Positions 54,768 through 63,064 of a stretch of 64,000 nucleotides of DNA are shown one piece after another; position 1 is the stretch's first letter; every line of letters begins with the position of its first letter. Under the pieces are notes generated by a model. That model did no database searches. It saw only the letters and a list, made by a program, of their open reading frames with translations, and was not told the DNA's origin. This DNA comes from Chitinophaga oryziterrae (GTDB taxonomy: Bacteria > Bacteroidota > Bacteroidia > Chitinophagales > Chitinophagaceae): assembly GCF_009758125.1 (NCBI RefSeq), contig NZ_WRXO01000003.1, positions 310,001 to 374,000 of the forward strand, read 5' to 3'. The translations under genes were made by a program, and so were the position numbers.

Positions 54768-54794
54768 AAGCCTTCAGATCATATCTGAAGGCTT
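54768..54794 (+). terminator. intrinsic terminator
   Basis: AAGCCTTCAGAT (54768-54779) and ATCTGAAGGCTT (54783-54794) form a 12-bp perfect stem with a 3-nt loop and a short T tail. It follows the tRNA-tail-like repeat and may also end the MDR-AraC transcript. The gap 54551-54865 otherwise holds no supported gene. Confidence 0.8.
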
Positions 54795-54865
54795 TTCTGT
54801 TTGAGACCGGTTTGCCCAGTCTTGTCTTTAATGATTTTGACTCTGACAGGACAGTAGAGAAGTTA

Positions 54866-55729
54866 CTACCAATAGGTAATTGTTCTTATCAGTTTCTTTT
54901 CATCATAATCTTTCGTCAACCAGTTACCGGCTTTATCATTGTGGTAATCATGAAGAATAATTTTCGGTTCACCGTATAAAGAAACATGTTTTTCTTTTAC
55001 GAGGCCATTATTAGCATTGTAATAATATTTCACGTAAGCTGACTTCGTCTGGCAACCCCAAACAATATCGTTAGTGAGAAAGATTGTATTACCGAGTGTA
55101 TCCTTTTGCTCGAATCGCTTTTGAATGGTATCTCCTTTATGAAAGAATAGGTAAATCTCAGTACTGTCTGTGGTAATGGATTCTGATTTCTTTTTAATGC
55201 CATCCTCATCCAGGCTATATTCTCCTTTTTTAATCTTCCCATCCGCATAATAATCATAGACGGTTTTATTAACGTCTCTGCCAAAGGAATTGAAGATTTC
55301 TTCTACAAGCCTGCCGAGGGTATCATAGCGATATCTGTTGCTCCTTTCAAATGAAGTGTCACGTACTAAAAGTCCTTTGGCATTATAAAAGAATTGATCT
55401 GATGTTTGTGGATTTCTGTTATGGGTTTCATTAATGGTTTTGATCCCATTTATCGTATCATACTCATACTTACAAAGGAAAGTGTCAATGCTACCAGTTG
55501 ACTGGATCCTAATTCTATCTTTCCGGGTAAGAAAGCCCATTTCGTTGTATTCACAGGTGAGGATACTCGTCCATTTTCCGTTTTCATATTCATTTTCAAT
55601 GACTTGTTTAGGTCTTCCTCTTAGTTGGTCCACTTTCCAGTCGTTTTTAATATGGAGAAGAAAGTTCTCTTTGTGTTCGGAAGTTGAGCAGGCACAGAAT
55701 AATAATAGGGTGATTACTAAGTATTTCAT
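54866..55729 (-). CDS. YD-repeat-like lipoprotein
   Basis: 287 residues with lipobox FCACS (Cys14). The mature protein is a series of short repeats with a YN-MGFLTRKDRI, YNAKGLLVRDTSF, YDTLGRLVEEIFN, YYADGKIKKGEYS pattern, i.e. degenerate YD/RHS-type hairpins of ~20 residues. It lacks an RHS core or toxin tip. Probably it is a surface or periplasmic lipoprotein of unknown function. It stands alone on the minus strand, and its ATG at 55729 has no clear Shine-Dalgarno site. Confidence 0.72.
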   Translation of the reverse strand: MKYLVITLLLFCACSTSEHKENFLLHIKNDWKVDQLRGRPKQVIENEYENGKWTSILTCEYNEMGFLTRKDRIRIQSTGSIDTFLCKYEYDTINGIKTINETHNRNPQTSDQFFYNAKGLLVRDTSFERSNRYRYDTLGRLVEEIFNSFGRDVNKTVYDYYADGKIKKGEYSLDEDGIKKKSESITTDSTEIYLFFHKGDTIQKRFEQKDTLGNTIFLTNDIVWGCQTKSAYVKYYYNANNGLVKEKHVSLYGEPKIILHDYHNDKAGNWLTKDYDEKKLIRTITYW

Positions 55730-55871
55730 AGTTTAAATCTTGTTTATCCGGGTATAGGTAGGGCAAAATTAGAAGAATTATTAAATATTTTAATAGATGG
55801 CCATGAATGAATTAATTATTTTAGACCAAGCCGCGACTATAAAGCTATCGCTCTTATTGCAAACTTTTCCG

Positions 55872-56423
55872 TCACTGTTTCAAGTAATGATGTGCTACAC
55901 ATCCGGATTTGAAAACCATGGTATCAACCAGCTTTAATTTAAGTTTCTCCTGAAGGCTGCCGGCATCCAGCAATGGTCTCCCTTTCCCCACAATTATCGG
56001 ATGGACAACTAAATGAAATTCATCGATAAGGCCTGCTGCTATCAATTCCGGAAGCAGGCTTACACTGTCTAGTGAAATTTTTTTACCGGGTTGCTGCTTT
56101 AGTTTCAGGAGTTCTTCTGCGGGGTTATTACGTATAATCCGCGTATTTTCATCGACACTGTCTAATGATCGCGAAATAACAACTTTATCGATAGCAGTAA
56201 GCCTTTCGGCAAATCTATTTTCGCCCGCTGTACCGGATTTACTTTTTGCGACATCAGCCCAATAGGGAAACATTAACTCATACATTACACGACCGTAAAA
56301 GAGCAGGTCTACGTCGTCCATCATCCCTGTGAAATAGTCATAAAGCTCTTCAGTGGGATCAAAAATAGTATGATCGCAATAACCATCTATGCTAATATTC
56401 ATACCAAACGTTACAGTTCTCAT
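55872..56423 (-). CDS. dihydrofolate-reductase-like (RibD C-terminal family) protein
   Basis: 183 residues. TFGMNISIDGYCDH and LLFYGRVMYELMFPYWADV at the N-terminus, DKVVISRSL, and HPIIVGKGRPLLDAG near the C-terminus match the RibD-C/YyaP-like DHFR-fold family. It probably binds NADPH; the substrate is undefined. A TAGTTTTG box (minus strand, 56462-56455) fits a -7 promoter element just upstream. Confidence 0.88.
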   Translation of the reverse strand: MRTVTFGMNISIDGYCDHTIFDPTEELYDYFTGMMDDVDLLFYGRVMYELMFPYWADVAKSKSGTAGENRFAERLTAIDKVVISRSLDSVDENTRIIRNNPAEELLKLKQQPGKKISLDSVSLLPELIAAGLIDEFHLVVHPIIVGKGRPLLDAGSLQEKLKLKLVDTMVFKSGCVAHHYLKQ

Positions 56424-56843
56424 TTTATTGGTTTTGGCGTTTTAGGACATCAATCAAAACTAAGATATAGCATTAACTATTGAGGGGGCGATCCGCGACA
56501 AAAAAAAGGGGCATTTAAGCCAGGAGTACTGTAAAAATTGACGGAGATACTGCGACAGGGATTTCTTTTTCATAGAGGAAAATATTAAAGCAGAATTGCC
56601 TGGCTAATCGATGAATTCGCTCCAAATCCCGGGCAAATCGGTTCGATAATTGTCCCTCGCAGCCCCATAGATAGATTTTCAAAGTCCGGCAGCCATTAAC
56701 AAAAACATGTGTTTGAACCTCAGATTCGAATACCCATGATCAGTGTTTTTCTGTCATCGTACATTCTGTTAGGAAATCCTTACATCCTGTTACTCACAAT
56801 TGTTGCTTGCCGTCTAACTTTGTTCTATAAAAAATTCTAAACA
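56424..56843. other. non-coding gap with tRNA-tail-like repeat
   Basis: No gene is supported in this 420-bp gap. It contains the divergent promoters of the flanking genes and copy 6 of the tRNA-tail-like repeat. Short frames on both strands show no family motif. Confidence 0.55.
56640..56667 (+). repeat. tRNA-tail-like repeat, copy 6
   Basis: GGTTCGATAATTGTCCCTCG followed by CAGCCCCA. It is degenerate, with no tRNA body upstream. Confidence 0.5.
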
Positions 56844-57257
56844 ATGAACCAAACAGATTTAGAAAAGAACAAGACGGTAATAGCCCGTTTCGATAAAGCA
56901 TGTATTGAAAAGAACGATAAAAAAGCATTAGATGAATTAGTGGCAGACCATGTCATCAATCACGCCGCTCGACAGGGGGCATCTAACGGAAAAGAAAGTT
57001 TTCATCATTTTCTTCAGCTATTGCACTCAGGACTGTCAGATATAAAAGTGGAAATATTACAACAGGTGGCCGAAAAGGACTTGGTAGTAACCCGGAAAAG
57101 CATCAGCGGTATGCATACAGGGAACTTTATGGGTGTGCCGCCAACTGGTAAGGCGATCAGCATTGAAGCTATTGAAATTATTCGCCTGGAAAATGGAAAA
57201 TACGCTGAACATTGGGTGCAAAGCAATCTGAGAGAGTTGCTTTCGTCTCTTAATTAA
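56844..57257 (+). CDS. SnoaL-like/ester-cyclase family protein
   Basis: 137 residues of cystatin-like NTF2 fold: NKTVIARFDKACIEKNDKKALDELVADHVINH at the start, FMGVPPTGKAISIEAIEIIRLENGKYAEHW in the second half. This is the SnoaL/polyketide-cyclase-like ester-cyclase group. Members isomerise or hydrolyse small molecules, but many have unknown roles. It lies 69 bp upstream of a paralogous AraC regulator on the same strand, matching the effector-regulator layout at 52.7-54.5 kb. Confidence 0.88.
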   Translation: MNQTDLEKNKTVIARFDKACIEKNDKKALDELVADHVINHAARQGASNGKESFHHFLQLLHSGLSDIKVEILQQVAEKDLVVTRKSISGMHTGNFMGVPPTGKAISIEAIEIIRLENGKYAEHWVQSNLRELLSSLN

Positions 57258-57326
57258 ATTGAGACAAATGCATTCACTCACTTAATCGTACGGTGCTATC
57301 TATTCTTAAAAAACTAAATTTACAGG

Positions 57327-58250
57327 ATGAAAAGCGAACAGCCATTCCATATCAGGTCCATCAGTGAATTTCATCGCTGGAGAGGATTTTCGCCACCGGA
57401 ACATCCGTTGGTGAGTGTGGTACAATTGGATTCCATAAACACTGATTTCCTCAAGGTGGCGAAAAATATGGTGTTTGACTTTTATTGCATTGCATTAAAG
57501 CGCAATTTCAACCTGAAAATAAAGTATGGGCAGCAACGGTATGACTTTGACGAAGGGGTAATGTCTTTTATGGCGCCCGGACAGGTGTTTGGAATGGAGC
57601 AGGATACAGCAGACAGGGAAAACAAGGTTAACGGATGGATGCTTTTATTCCATCCGGATTTTCTTTGGAAAACGATTTTGGCAAAGAGCATAAAAAAATA
57701 CGTGTATTTTGACTATTCGGTAAATGAAGCATTGTTTCTGTCTGAAAAAGAGGAGATGATTATTGTAGGAATTATGCAAAATATCCTGCAGGAATGCCAT
57801 ACCAATATGGATAAATTCAGCCAGAACATTATCATTGCGCAGATGGAGGTCTTGCTGAACTATGCAGACCGGTTTTACAACCGGCAGTTTCTGACACGTA
57901 AGATAGCCAACCACCAAATTCTGGAGCAGTTGGACGCTGCCTTACATAATTATTTTTCCAGCGGGAACCTGCTGCAACACGGTGTACCAACCGTACAGGA
58001 AATCGCCGGTAAACTGTGTCTTTCCCGCAATTATTTGAGTTCATTGCTGAAAATAACCACGGGTAAAAATACACAGCAGCATATACAGGATAAATTGCTT
58101 GAAATTGCAAAGGAGCGGATTTCAGCCACATCAGTATCCGTAAGTGAAATTGCCTATGAGCTTGGCTTTGAGCATCCACAGTCCTTCAGCAGGATGTTCA
58201 AAACCAAAACCGGATTGTCGCCACTGGCCTTCAGGGCGTCATTTAGTTAG
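57327..58250 (+). CDS. AraC-family transcriptional regulator (paralogue)
   Basis: 307 residues, cupin-like N-domain plus C-terminal AraC HTH pair (GVPTVQEIAGKLCLSRNYLS, VSEIAYELGFEHPQSFSRMFK). It shares EGVMSFMAPGQVF, FHPDFLWK and FYNRQFLTR blocks with the regulator at 53636-54550. A clean intrinsic terminator follows. It probably regulates the SnoaL-like gene or its own operon. Confidence 0.92.
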   Translation: MKSEQPFHIRSISEFHRWRGFSPPEHPLVSVVQLDSINTDFLKVAKNMVFDFYCIALKRNFNLKIKYGQQRYDFDEGVMSFMAPGQVFGMEQDTADRENKVNGWMLLFHPDFLWKTILAKSIKKYVYFDYSVNEALFLSEKEEMIIVGIMQNILQECHTNMDKFSQNIIIAQMEVLLNYADRFYNRQFLTRKIANHQILEQLDAALHNYFSSGNLLQHGVPTVQEIAGKLCLSRNYLSSLLKITTGKNTQQHIQDKLLEIAKERISATSVSVSEIAYELGFEHPQSFSRMFKTKTGLSPLAFRASFS

Positions 58251-58281
58251 TCGAAAGTTGTCACTTGCTCTCCGCAGGTTT

Positions 58282-58325
58282 AAATGGGAATAATTAAGTA
58301 TAATTATGCTTGATTATTCCCATTT
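58282..58325 (+). terminator. intrinsic terminator of the AraC gene
   Basis: AAATGGGAATAAT (58282-58294) and ATTATTCCCATTT (58313-58325) form a 13-bp perfect stem with nested pairing in the loop and a T-rich tail. Confidence 0.85.
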
Positions 58326-58381
58326 TATTTATTGAAAGAACAAATCACAATATTCCCATTGGGTCAGACAATGAGCTGGAA

Positions 58382-58870
58382 TTACAACCTGGGTACAACA
58401 AGCGTCATTTGCAGGTCCTTCTTCACTTCTTTCCATTCCATCCAAATATGGTCATGAGGATATTCGTCTCCCGTCATTCTGTCTTCAATTTCTTCCTTAC
58501 GTTGTTGATAGAATGCAATTGCCCTTAAAACCCGTGCAGTATCAAAATCTATTTCACCGTTGATCAATTCGGCATTAGTTTCCAGTATACGACCAATGTT
58601 GATCCTGTTCTCTGTCAAAGAAAGGTGACCATTCGGGCCTGAAATTTTCATGCCTGCAACCAGCAGTTCATCCAATATACTATTGGCATGATCATCCTGT
58701 CCATCATCTTCCCAGGAGCAAATATCGCATATGTCAAAACTGCCCCGCTCCGCAAGGGTAGGGAAACCACACCCCGGGCAGGTATACAGGGGAATGTCGT
58801 TGGCTTGAAGATAAACATCATAATGAGCCCTTCTGGCAAGGAAAGCGGCTAGTATCTCAACATCGCTCAT
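58382..58870 (-). CDS. cysteine-rich CPCC-domain protein
   Basis: 162 residues from the ATG at 58870; the frame extends to 58966, but that part is antisense to an AraC remnant. The N-terminal domain has two CxxC knuckles: TCPGCGFPTLAERG (Cys31, Cys34) and DICDICSWEDDGQDD (Cys48, Cys51), the CPCC cysteine-rich signature, a probable zinc site. A helical C-terminal half follows (TGDEYPHDHIWMEWKEV). Function is unknown; such small proteins are often found with toxin or immunity genes. Confidence 0.8.
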   Translation of the reverse strand: MSDVEILAAFLARRAHYDVYLQANDIPLYTCPGCGFPTLAERGSFDICDICSWEDDGQDDHANSILDELLVAGMKISGPNGHLSLTENRINIGRILETNAELINGEIDFDTARVLRAIAFYQQRKEEIEDRMTGDEYPHDHIWMEWKEVKKDLQMTLVVPRL

Positions 58871-58878
58871 ATAGTTTA

Positions 58879-59061
58879 AATTACGAGATCTTTGAGAAAA
58901 AAAGAAGTGCATCCGACGTTTATCTTGATGTGGGTTTCGAGAACCTTTCCCATTTTTCCTATGCATTTAAAAAGCATTTTGGTTACAATGCGACCAGTTC
59001 AGCCCCTTTTAGCATTGGGGAATCCGTTCGTGGGCATCATCCTTCCTGTAATAAAGGATAA
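58879..59061 (+). pseudogene. C-terminal remnant of an AraC-type regulator
   Basis: A plus-strand frame reads EIFEKKRSASDVYLDVGFEN, LSHFSYAFKKHFGYNATSS and runs to a TAA at 59059. VGFENLSHFSYAFKKHFGY is the second recognition-helix region of an AraC HTH, ending a few residues later. The rest of the gene is absent. Its 3' part overlaps the end of the convergent CPBP gene. It explains the implausible N-terminal extension of the neighbouring CPCC ORF. Confidence 0.65.
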
Positions 59062-59815
59062 CAATGGCTGAACCCATTGCCACCACAAACCCAAGCCAGC
59101 CCAGTTGTTCTGCTCTTGCTTCGTAACCTTTTTCAATGATTACCTTATAAATGCCGTTCCCGCTTTTCAGTCCCCAGGCCCATTGGCCGAAGTTCCAGGC
59201 GGTATGTATACCTATAGGCAGTGCAATACCTTTGCTCCTTAGTGCAGCCAGCCCGAACAGCCAGGCGCCCATACCGGCGCCAATAATGGCCCCGGGCCAT
59301 GTCATACCACCGACCACATGTTCCGCTATAAACAGGGCAGCTACGACCAATTGTGCAGTCAGTCTGCCTGCTGTCCTGTCAAGGCTGCGCAGCGGGTATC
59401 CCCGGAAGGCTATTTCTTCCCTGCATGCGACGAGCAGGAACAATAATAAATTGGAGCCTATGGTTATAAATCCCGCTTCCGGTGAACGCACTATTTTCAA
59501 ATGACCGCCCGTAAGTACAACCAGGAATTGAAAAGTTACCAGCACAGATCCGGTCAGTAAGCCGGTCAGTAAATGGGAAAGCGTGCGGCGTCCCGGCAGC
59601 AGACCTATGTCCGGCAGGCTGAGTTTTTCCCAGCGGATAAATAAAAGGCTTAACCCTAACGCAGAAGCAACAGCGGGCAAAATGGACAGGAGCTGCGGCC
59701 AGGGACCGGGAAGGTCTCTTGTTAAAGGAGAGAATAAAGCGAGACTGGCAGCACAGCAAAACCAGAAGAGCAGTACCCGGGCTAAAGTAAATAATGGTCG
59801 GATCATATTCCACAA
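59009..59815 (-). CDS. CPBP-family intramembrane protease (CAAX-like)
   Basis: 268 residues with about eight membrane helices. The CPBP motif EExxxR occurs in ACREEIAFRGYPLRSLD, and a second motif has AEHVVGGMTWPG and GIHTAWNFGQW histidines. Members are putative intramembrane proteases or membrane regulators; some process bacteriocin immunity. Roles in Bacteroidota are mostly unknown. It is followed downstream by the CPCC gene and an AraC remnant, with the membrane AraC regulator upstream on the same strand (68 bp gap). Confidence 0.9.
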   Translation of the reverse strand: MWNMIRPLFTLARVLLFWFCCAASLALFSPLTRDLPGPWPQLLSILPAVASALGLSLLFIRWEKLSLPDIGLLPGRRTLSHLLTGLLTGSVLVTFQFLVVLTGGHLKIVRSPEAGFITIGSNLLLFLLVACREEIAFRGYPLRSLDRTAGRLTAQLVVAALFIAEHVVGGMTWPGAIIGAGMGAWLFGLAALRSKGIALPIGIHTAWNFGQWAWGLKSGNGIYKVIIEKGYEARAEQLGWLGFVVAMGSAIVILYYRKDDAHERIPQC

Positions 59816-59883
59816 ATATTTTTGCCGAAAATATCCAAACCAGCGTGGTTAAAGGTCGCAAAACAGGATTTGAGACCTGAATT

Positions 59884-60981
59884 TCATGCAGATTTTTCCC
59901 CTGCCTTGTAAAACTGGGAGGGTGTTTGGCCAGTCGCTTTTTTAAAGGCCCGATAGAATGACGCTTTTGAATTGAAGCCGGAATCATAAGCCAGACCCAT
60001 CAGGCTAAATTTGTTGTTCGTTGGGTTGGCCAGCCGTTGTTTAAAATCCTCGACCCGGAGCCCATTGATGAAATCATTGAAATTCATACTGAAGCCCGTA
60101 TTGATGATATAGGACAATTCATTTACAGGTATCCCCAGGTATTTGGCCAGGATCTGCAAGTTGATGTCCTCTTCCCTGTACCAATCCTGTTCTTTCATTT
60201 TTTGGAGGAGAGCAGCCTTTTTATCTGTTAGTTCGGCTGGGGGGATCAATTCTCTTTTTCCCTTCACCGGTAAATAGAGTAAACCAATTTCCGGCCGGTA
60301 ATAACCTGCTATTCCCAGGGCATAAATACAGCAGCAAAGGACAAGATAGATCGGATAGTAGGGCATCATGCCCGATAACGACCGACCTTTTAAGAAGATT
60401 ACCCACAAAATATACATAAACCAGGAGACCGTAATTAAGAAGGAGGCTCCCATCACTTGATCGGTCCATTTTATCATCGCTTTATTCCCCGCGCCGTTTA
60501 TGCTGTTTTTGTATTGCCTGATGAGCGAAAAGGAGAGGCATCCATAAACGGTAAACAAAACAAAGGCGAGGATGTCCATGAGGAAACCCGGTTTTTGGAC
60601 CAGTGTGGTATATTGGCTCAAGGTAAGGTTGAACAGGATCAGGGCAGGCAGCAGGTCAAACAGTAAGGAGGGTACGAAATGCCAGAGACGGTTGGCCGAA
60701 AAGCGATAGCCGTCAGTCACAGCAGTTTTCAAATAAAAATAAAGCAGTGGGCCGAAGGTAAACTGGTATAACAATGGAACCGGGAGGTAATGGTTGAAGT
60801 AGGGTATCTTTTCCTGCAGCACTATCTTAATACTACCCAGCGCAAAAACCAGCAGCAGTAAGCCAAGAAAGACATTGCCGCGTGTTCCTTTCTTTTTTAC
60901 AAAAATCAGGGCACTCCAGATTAGTCCGTTGACTGCACCGGCCAGGATTAATAATTGAAAGAAGTTGAAAGAGATATACAC
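59884..60981 (-). CDS. membrane-bound AraC-family regulator
   Basis: 365 residues. About six to seven hydrophobic helices in the N-terminal ~240 residues (LILAGAVNGLIWSALIFVKK, YQFTFGPLLYFYLK, SWFMYILWVIFLKG) precede an AraC HTH (about 265-360; LAKYLGIPVNELSYIINTG, GLAYDSGFNSKASFYRAFKK). Such one-component regulators sense membrane or envelope signals directly. It is upstream of and co-directional with the CPBP gene, which it may control. Confidence 0.88.
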   Translation of the reverse strand: MYISFNFFQLLILAGAVNGLIWSALIFVKKKGTRGNVFLGLLLLVFALGSIKIVLQEKIPYFNHYLPVPLLYQFTFGPLLYFYLKTAVTDGYRFSANRLWHFVPSLLFDLLPALILFNLTLSQYTTLVQKPGFLMDILAFVLFTVYGCLSFSLIRQYKNSINGAGNKAMIKWTDQVMGASFLITVSWFMYILWVIFLKGRSLSGMMPYYPIYLVLCCCIYALGIAGYYRPEIGLLYLPVKGKRELIPPAELTDKKAALLQKMKEQDWYREEDINLQILAKYLGIPVNELSYIINTGFSMNFNDFINGLRVEDFKQRLANPTNNKFSLMGLAYDSGFNSKASFYRAFKKATGQTPSQFYKAGEKSA

Positions 60982-61140
60982 TGCTTTTTAAGGTAAAAGT
61001 ATAAATTTAATTGCGGTGATCATGAAGGGAAAAACGAAACCTCAGATTAGCGTTTGGATGCTGTGAGCAGGCTAACACAGCCCGAAGTTGTTTTTACTGC
61101 CTCGTGGATACTTCGGAGCTGTTGGTAAAATATTTAGCCT

Positions 61141-61186
61141 ATATTTAAAATAAAACGATAAATTTATTTTGTTTTATTTTAAATAT
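61141..61186. promoter_or_regulatory. 16-bp perfect inverted repeat, candidate operator of the DUF2975-XRE unit
   Basis: ATATTTAAAATAAAAC (61141-61156) and GTTTTATTTTAAATAT (61171-61186) are exact reverse complements separated by 14 bp. A TATTTTTG box (61190-61197) fits a Bacteroidota -7 element just downstream, with TTTG at 61168 as a possible -33. The repeat overlaps the core promoter of the genes starting at 61217. Confidence 0.65.
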
Positions 61187-61216
61187 TGTTATTTTTGGAC
61201 TATAAATAATACTCCG

Positions 61217-61759
61217 ATGCGTAAAGTAATGTTCTCTAAAATATTCCTTATTAAAATAGTTTTATGGGCTACCATCTTTTTCTCCGCCCAAGCACTGATT
61301 TATCATATCCGGTGGTTCATCCCTTTTCTAAATCATCAGACCACACCCACGCTTTTTGCTGATAAAATGCCCATGTTATGGTTCATTGTTCAGATTTGTA
61401 GCAATTCCATTTTTTTGATAGTAGGGCTTCTCTTACTCAATCTGTTTAGAAAATACCAGCGAACCGGTTTTTTTGACAAACAAACGCTCCGCGTATTCAA
61501 CGCAATTATCTACAGTTGTCTCGGGCTTGCTTTATTAGGAATTATCCAGACGATTGCTAATAATTTGTACGAAGTTCACCTTCAGCAATGGACATCAACC
61601 GTAAGCGTTGCCAACCTTGCTTTACGGTCGTTTACCACGCTATTGATTTTTAAAGAACCGCAAACGATGTATTTTCTACTGGCAATTATCCTATGGTCGG
61701 TTAAGCAATTTGTTACAAAGGCCTTGATCATTAAACATGAGAATGAATCATTCGTATAA
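61217..61759 (+). CDS. DUF2975-family membrane protein
   Basis: 180 residues from the ATG at 61217; the frame reaches 61169 only by running through the promoter. Four membrane helices are seen, with YHIRWFIPFLN, FRKYQRTGFFDKQTLRVFN and FLLAIILWSVKQF, the DUF2975 layout. In many bacteria DUF2975 proteins are encoded beside a small Cro/C1-type regulator, as here (8 bp gap). Function is unknown; likely a signal-sensing or repressor-tethering membrane protein. Confidence 0.88.
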   Translation: MRKVMFSKIFLIKIVLWATIFFSAQALIYHIRWFIPFLNHQTTPTLFADKMPMLWFIVQICSNSIFLIVGLLLLNLFRKYQRTGFFDKQTLRVFNAIIYSCLGLALLGIIQTIANNLYEVHLQQWTSTVSVANLALRSFTTLLIFKEPQTMYFLLAIILWSVKQFVTKALIIKHENESFV

Positions 61760-61767
61760 ATATAAAT

Positions 61768-61971
61768 ATGGCGATAATAATCAATTTAGATGTGATGATG
61801 GCAAAGCGAAAGATGTCACTGAATGAACTTTCTCAAAGGGTAGGTCTTACAACTGTGAATTTATCCATTTTGAAAAATGGTAAAGCAAAAGGAGTGAGGT
61901 TTGACACATTGGAAGCAATTTGCAAGGTGCTGGATTGTCAACCAGGTGATATCCTGGAATATCGCGAATAA
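61768..61971 (+). CDS. small XRE-family (YozG-like) transcriptional regulator
   Basis: 67 residues, essentially one helix-turn-helix of the Cro/C1 type: SLNELSQRVGLTTVNLSILKNG, then GVRFDTLEAICKVLDCQPGDILEY. This is the compact YozG-like regulator that pairs with DUF2975 proteins. It is translated 8 bp after the DUF2975 stop. It may bind the inverted repeat upstream of the unit to autoregulate it. Confidence 0.92.
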   Translation: MAIIINLDVMMAKRKMSLNELSQRVGLTTVNLSILKNGKAKGVRFDTLEAICKVLDCQPGDILEYRE

Positions 61972-62004
61972 TTAAACAATGTTGCTTATACATTACCGGT
62001 ACAA

Positions 62005-62871
62005 TTATTTTATATCCACATTTCTATTATTTGCTTTAATTAGTAAAAAAAGGAAGAATGAAACAATTGTCGTTGTAATCAGGAATGTCAGAAAACTTAC
62101 ATCATAATTTATGGGCAACTTATCATTGAAAGTGGGCCGCAACATTGCTTTGTTGGCTCCATCCAGACCCGTAATTGTATGTAATAAAATGTTACTTATT
62201 ACATGAACGCCAATTGCCGTCCACAAAGAGCCTGTTAAAATAAAGGCATAACTAAATATTAAAGAATAGGTTGCAGTAGTAACAACCATTTTTAAACCCG
62301 CGATACCAAACCCTGTTCCGGGAAGGTGGAATGATCCGAATGCCAGGGCCATCACCCAAACAGCTTTATGCCATCCTATCCGATTACTAAGTGCGATTAA
62401 AAGAAAACCACGAAATATCAATTCTTCTAAAAAATTACCCCAAAAATATGAATAGCTTTCTTTCAATATCTCTGACCCATTTAAGGTGCCGGCGGAAAAA
62501 TGAAATGGGACGAAAAGATATAATATCAATCCCATTAATGATAACGACAGGATGCCTATACATGCGCCCAGGAGGAAATTAAAGAATGATCTACGGGAAA
62601 AGTCTAATCCCAGAAATGTTGTTGGGAGATGATTTTGTTTTAGAAGGCGAATGTTTCCAATGATCGTAAAGATAACTATAAGGGCCGTTATCGTTGTACG
62701 GAAAATATATGGTATTGTATTTTGAGAAGGGAAGGCAGCCTGCCCTAAAATATTTAACGACCAGGCGCCCGTTCCTAAGGCAATAAACAGCCATATCGAG
62801 CGGGGACTGAAATTTAAACCGGATTGTTGAAATAAGGGGCTAGATCTCAACTGGCTGTATCGATTAGGCAT
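62005..62871 (-). CDS. CPBP-family intramembrane protease (second copy)
   Basis: 288 residues with about eight membrane helices. EExxxR motif in NFLEELIFRGFLLIALSN, later FGSFHLPGTGFGIAGLKMV and IGVHVISNILLH with conserved His. It is related to but clearly different from the copy at 59009-59815. Its upstream region is occupied by an N-terminal FAD-oxidase-like remnant starting 3 bp before its start codon, which may supply a foreign leader or promoter. Confidence 0.88.
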   Translation of the reverse strand: MPNRYSQLRSSPLFQQSGLNFSPRSIWLFIALGTGAWSLNILGQAAFPSQNTIPYIFRTTITALIVIFTIIGNIRLLKQNHLPTTFLGLDFSRRSFFNFLLGACIGILSLSLMGLILYLFVPFHFSAGTLNGSEILKESYSYFWGNFLEELIFRGFLLIALSNRIGWHKAVWVMALAFGSFHLPGTGFGIAGLKMVVTTATYSLIFSYAFILTGSLWTAIGVHVISNILLHTITGLDGANKAMLRPTFNDKLPINYDVSFLTFLITTTIVSFFLFLLIKANNRNVDIK

Positions 62872-62873
62872 GA

Positions 62874-62966
62874 TTAAATATATTCAGGCTTTCCTGTAAA
62901 GCGTTTGTCGAACCTTTTTCCTGCAAGATCGGAATAGCGTATATCGTTGGATGTGATCTTTTCCAT
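62874..62966 (-). pseudogene. N-terminal remnant of an FAD-binding oxidoreductase (berberine-bridge-like)
   Basis: A 30-codon minus-strand ORF starts MEKITSNDIRYSDLAGKRF and ends DKRFTGKPEYI. RY-DL--G-N-RF--KPEY is the very N-terminus of FAD-linked (BBE-type) oxidases. It stops 2 bp before the start of the CPBP gene, so the fragment would be the leader of that gene. The full enzyme would need ~450 residues. Confidence 0.5.
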
Positions 62967-63064
62967 GTGTTAAATTTAAAAGAAAATGTTCTCATTCAAC
63001 CATCTGTCGGTTGCAAAGATTAATTAATCATTAGCTATCTTATCTTGTAATATCAGGTGGGAGT

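Noticed and set aside
45559..56667. CRISPR array suspected from the repeated GGTTCGAA-like pieces
   Set aside because: The copies are irregularly spaced by hundreds to thousands of bases, are degenerate and have no cas genes nearby.
58871..58966. 32-residue N-terminal extension of the CPCC protein
   Set aside because: It is antisense to a recognisable AraC fragment and highly basic; the ATG at 58870 gives a normal start.
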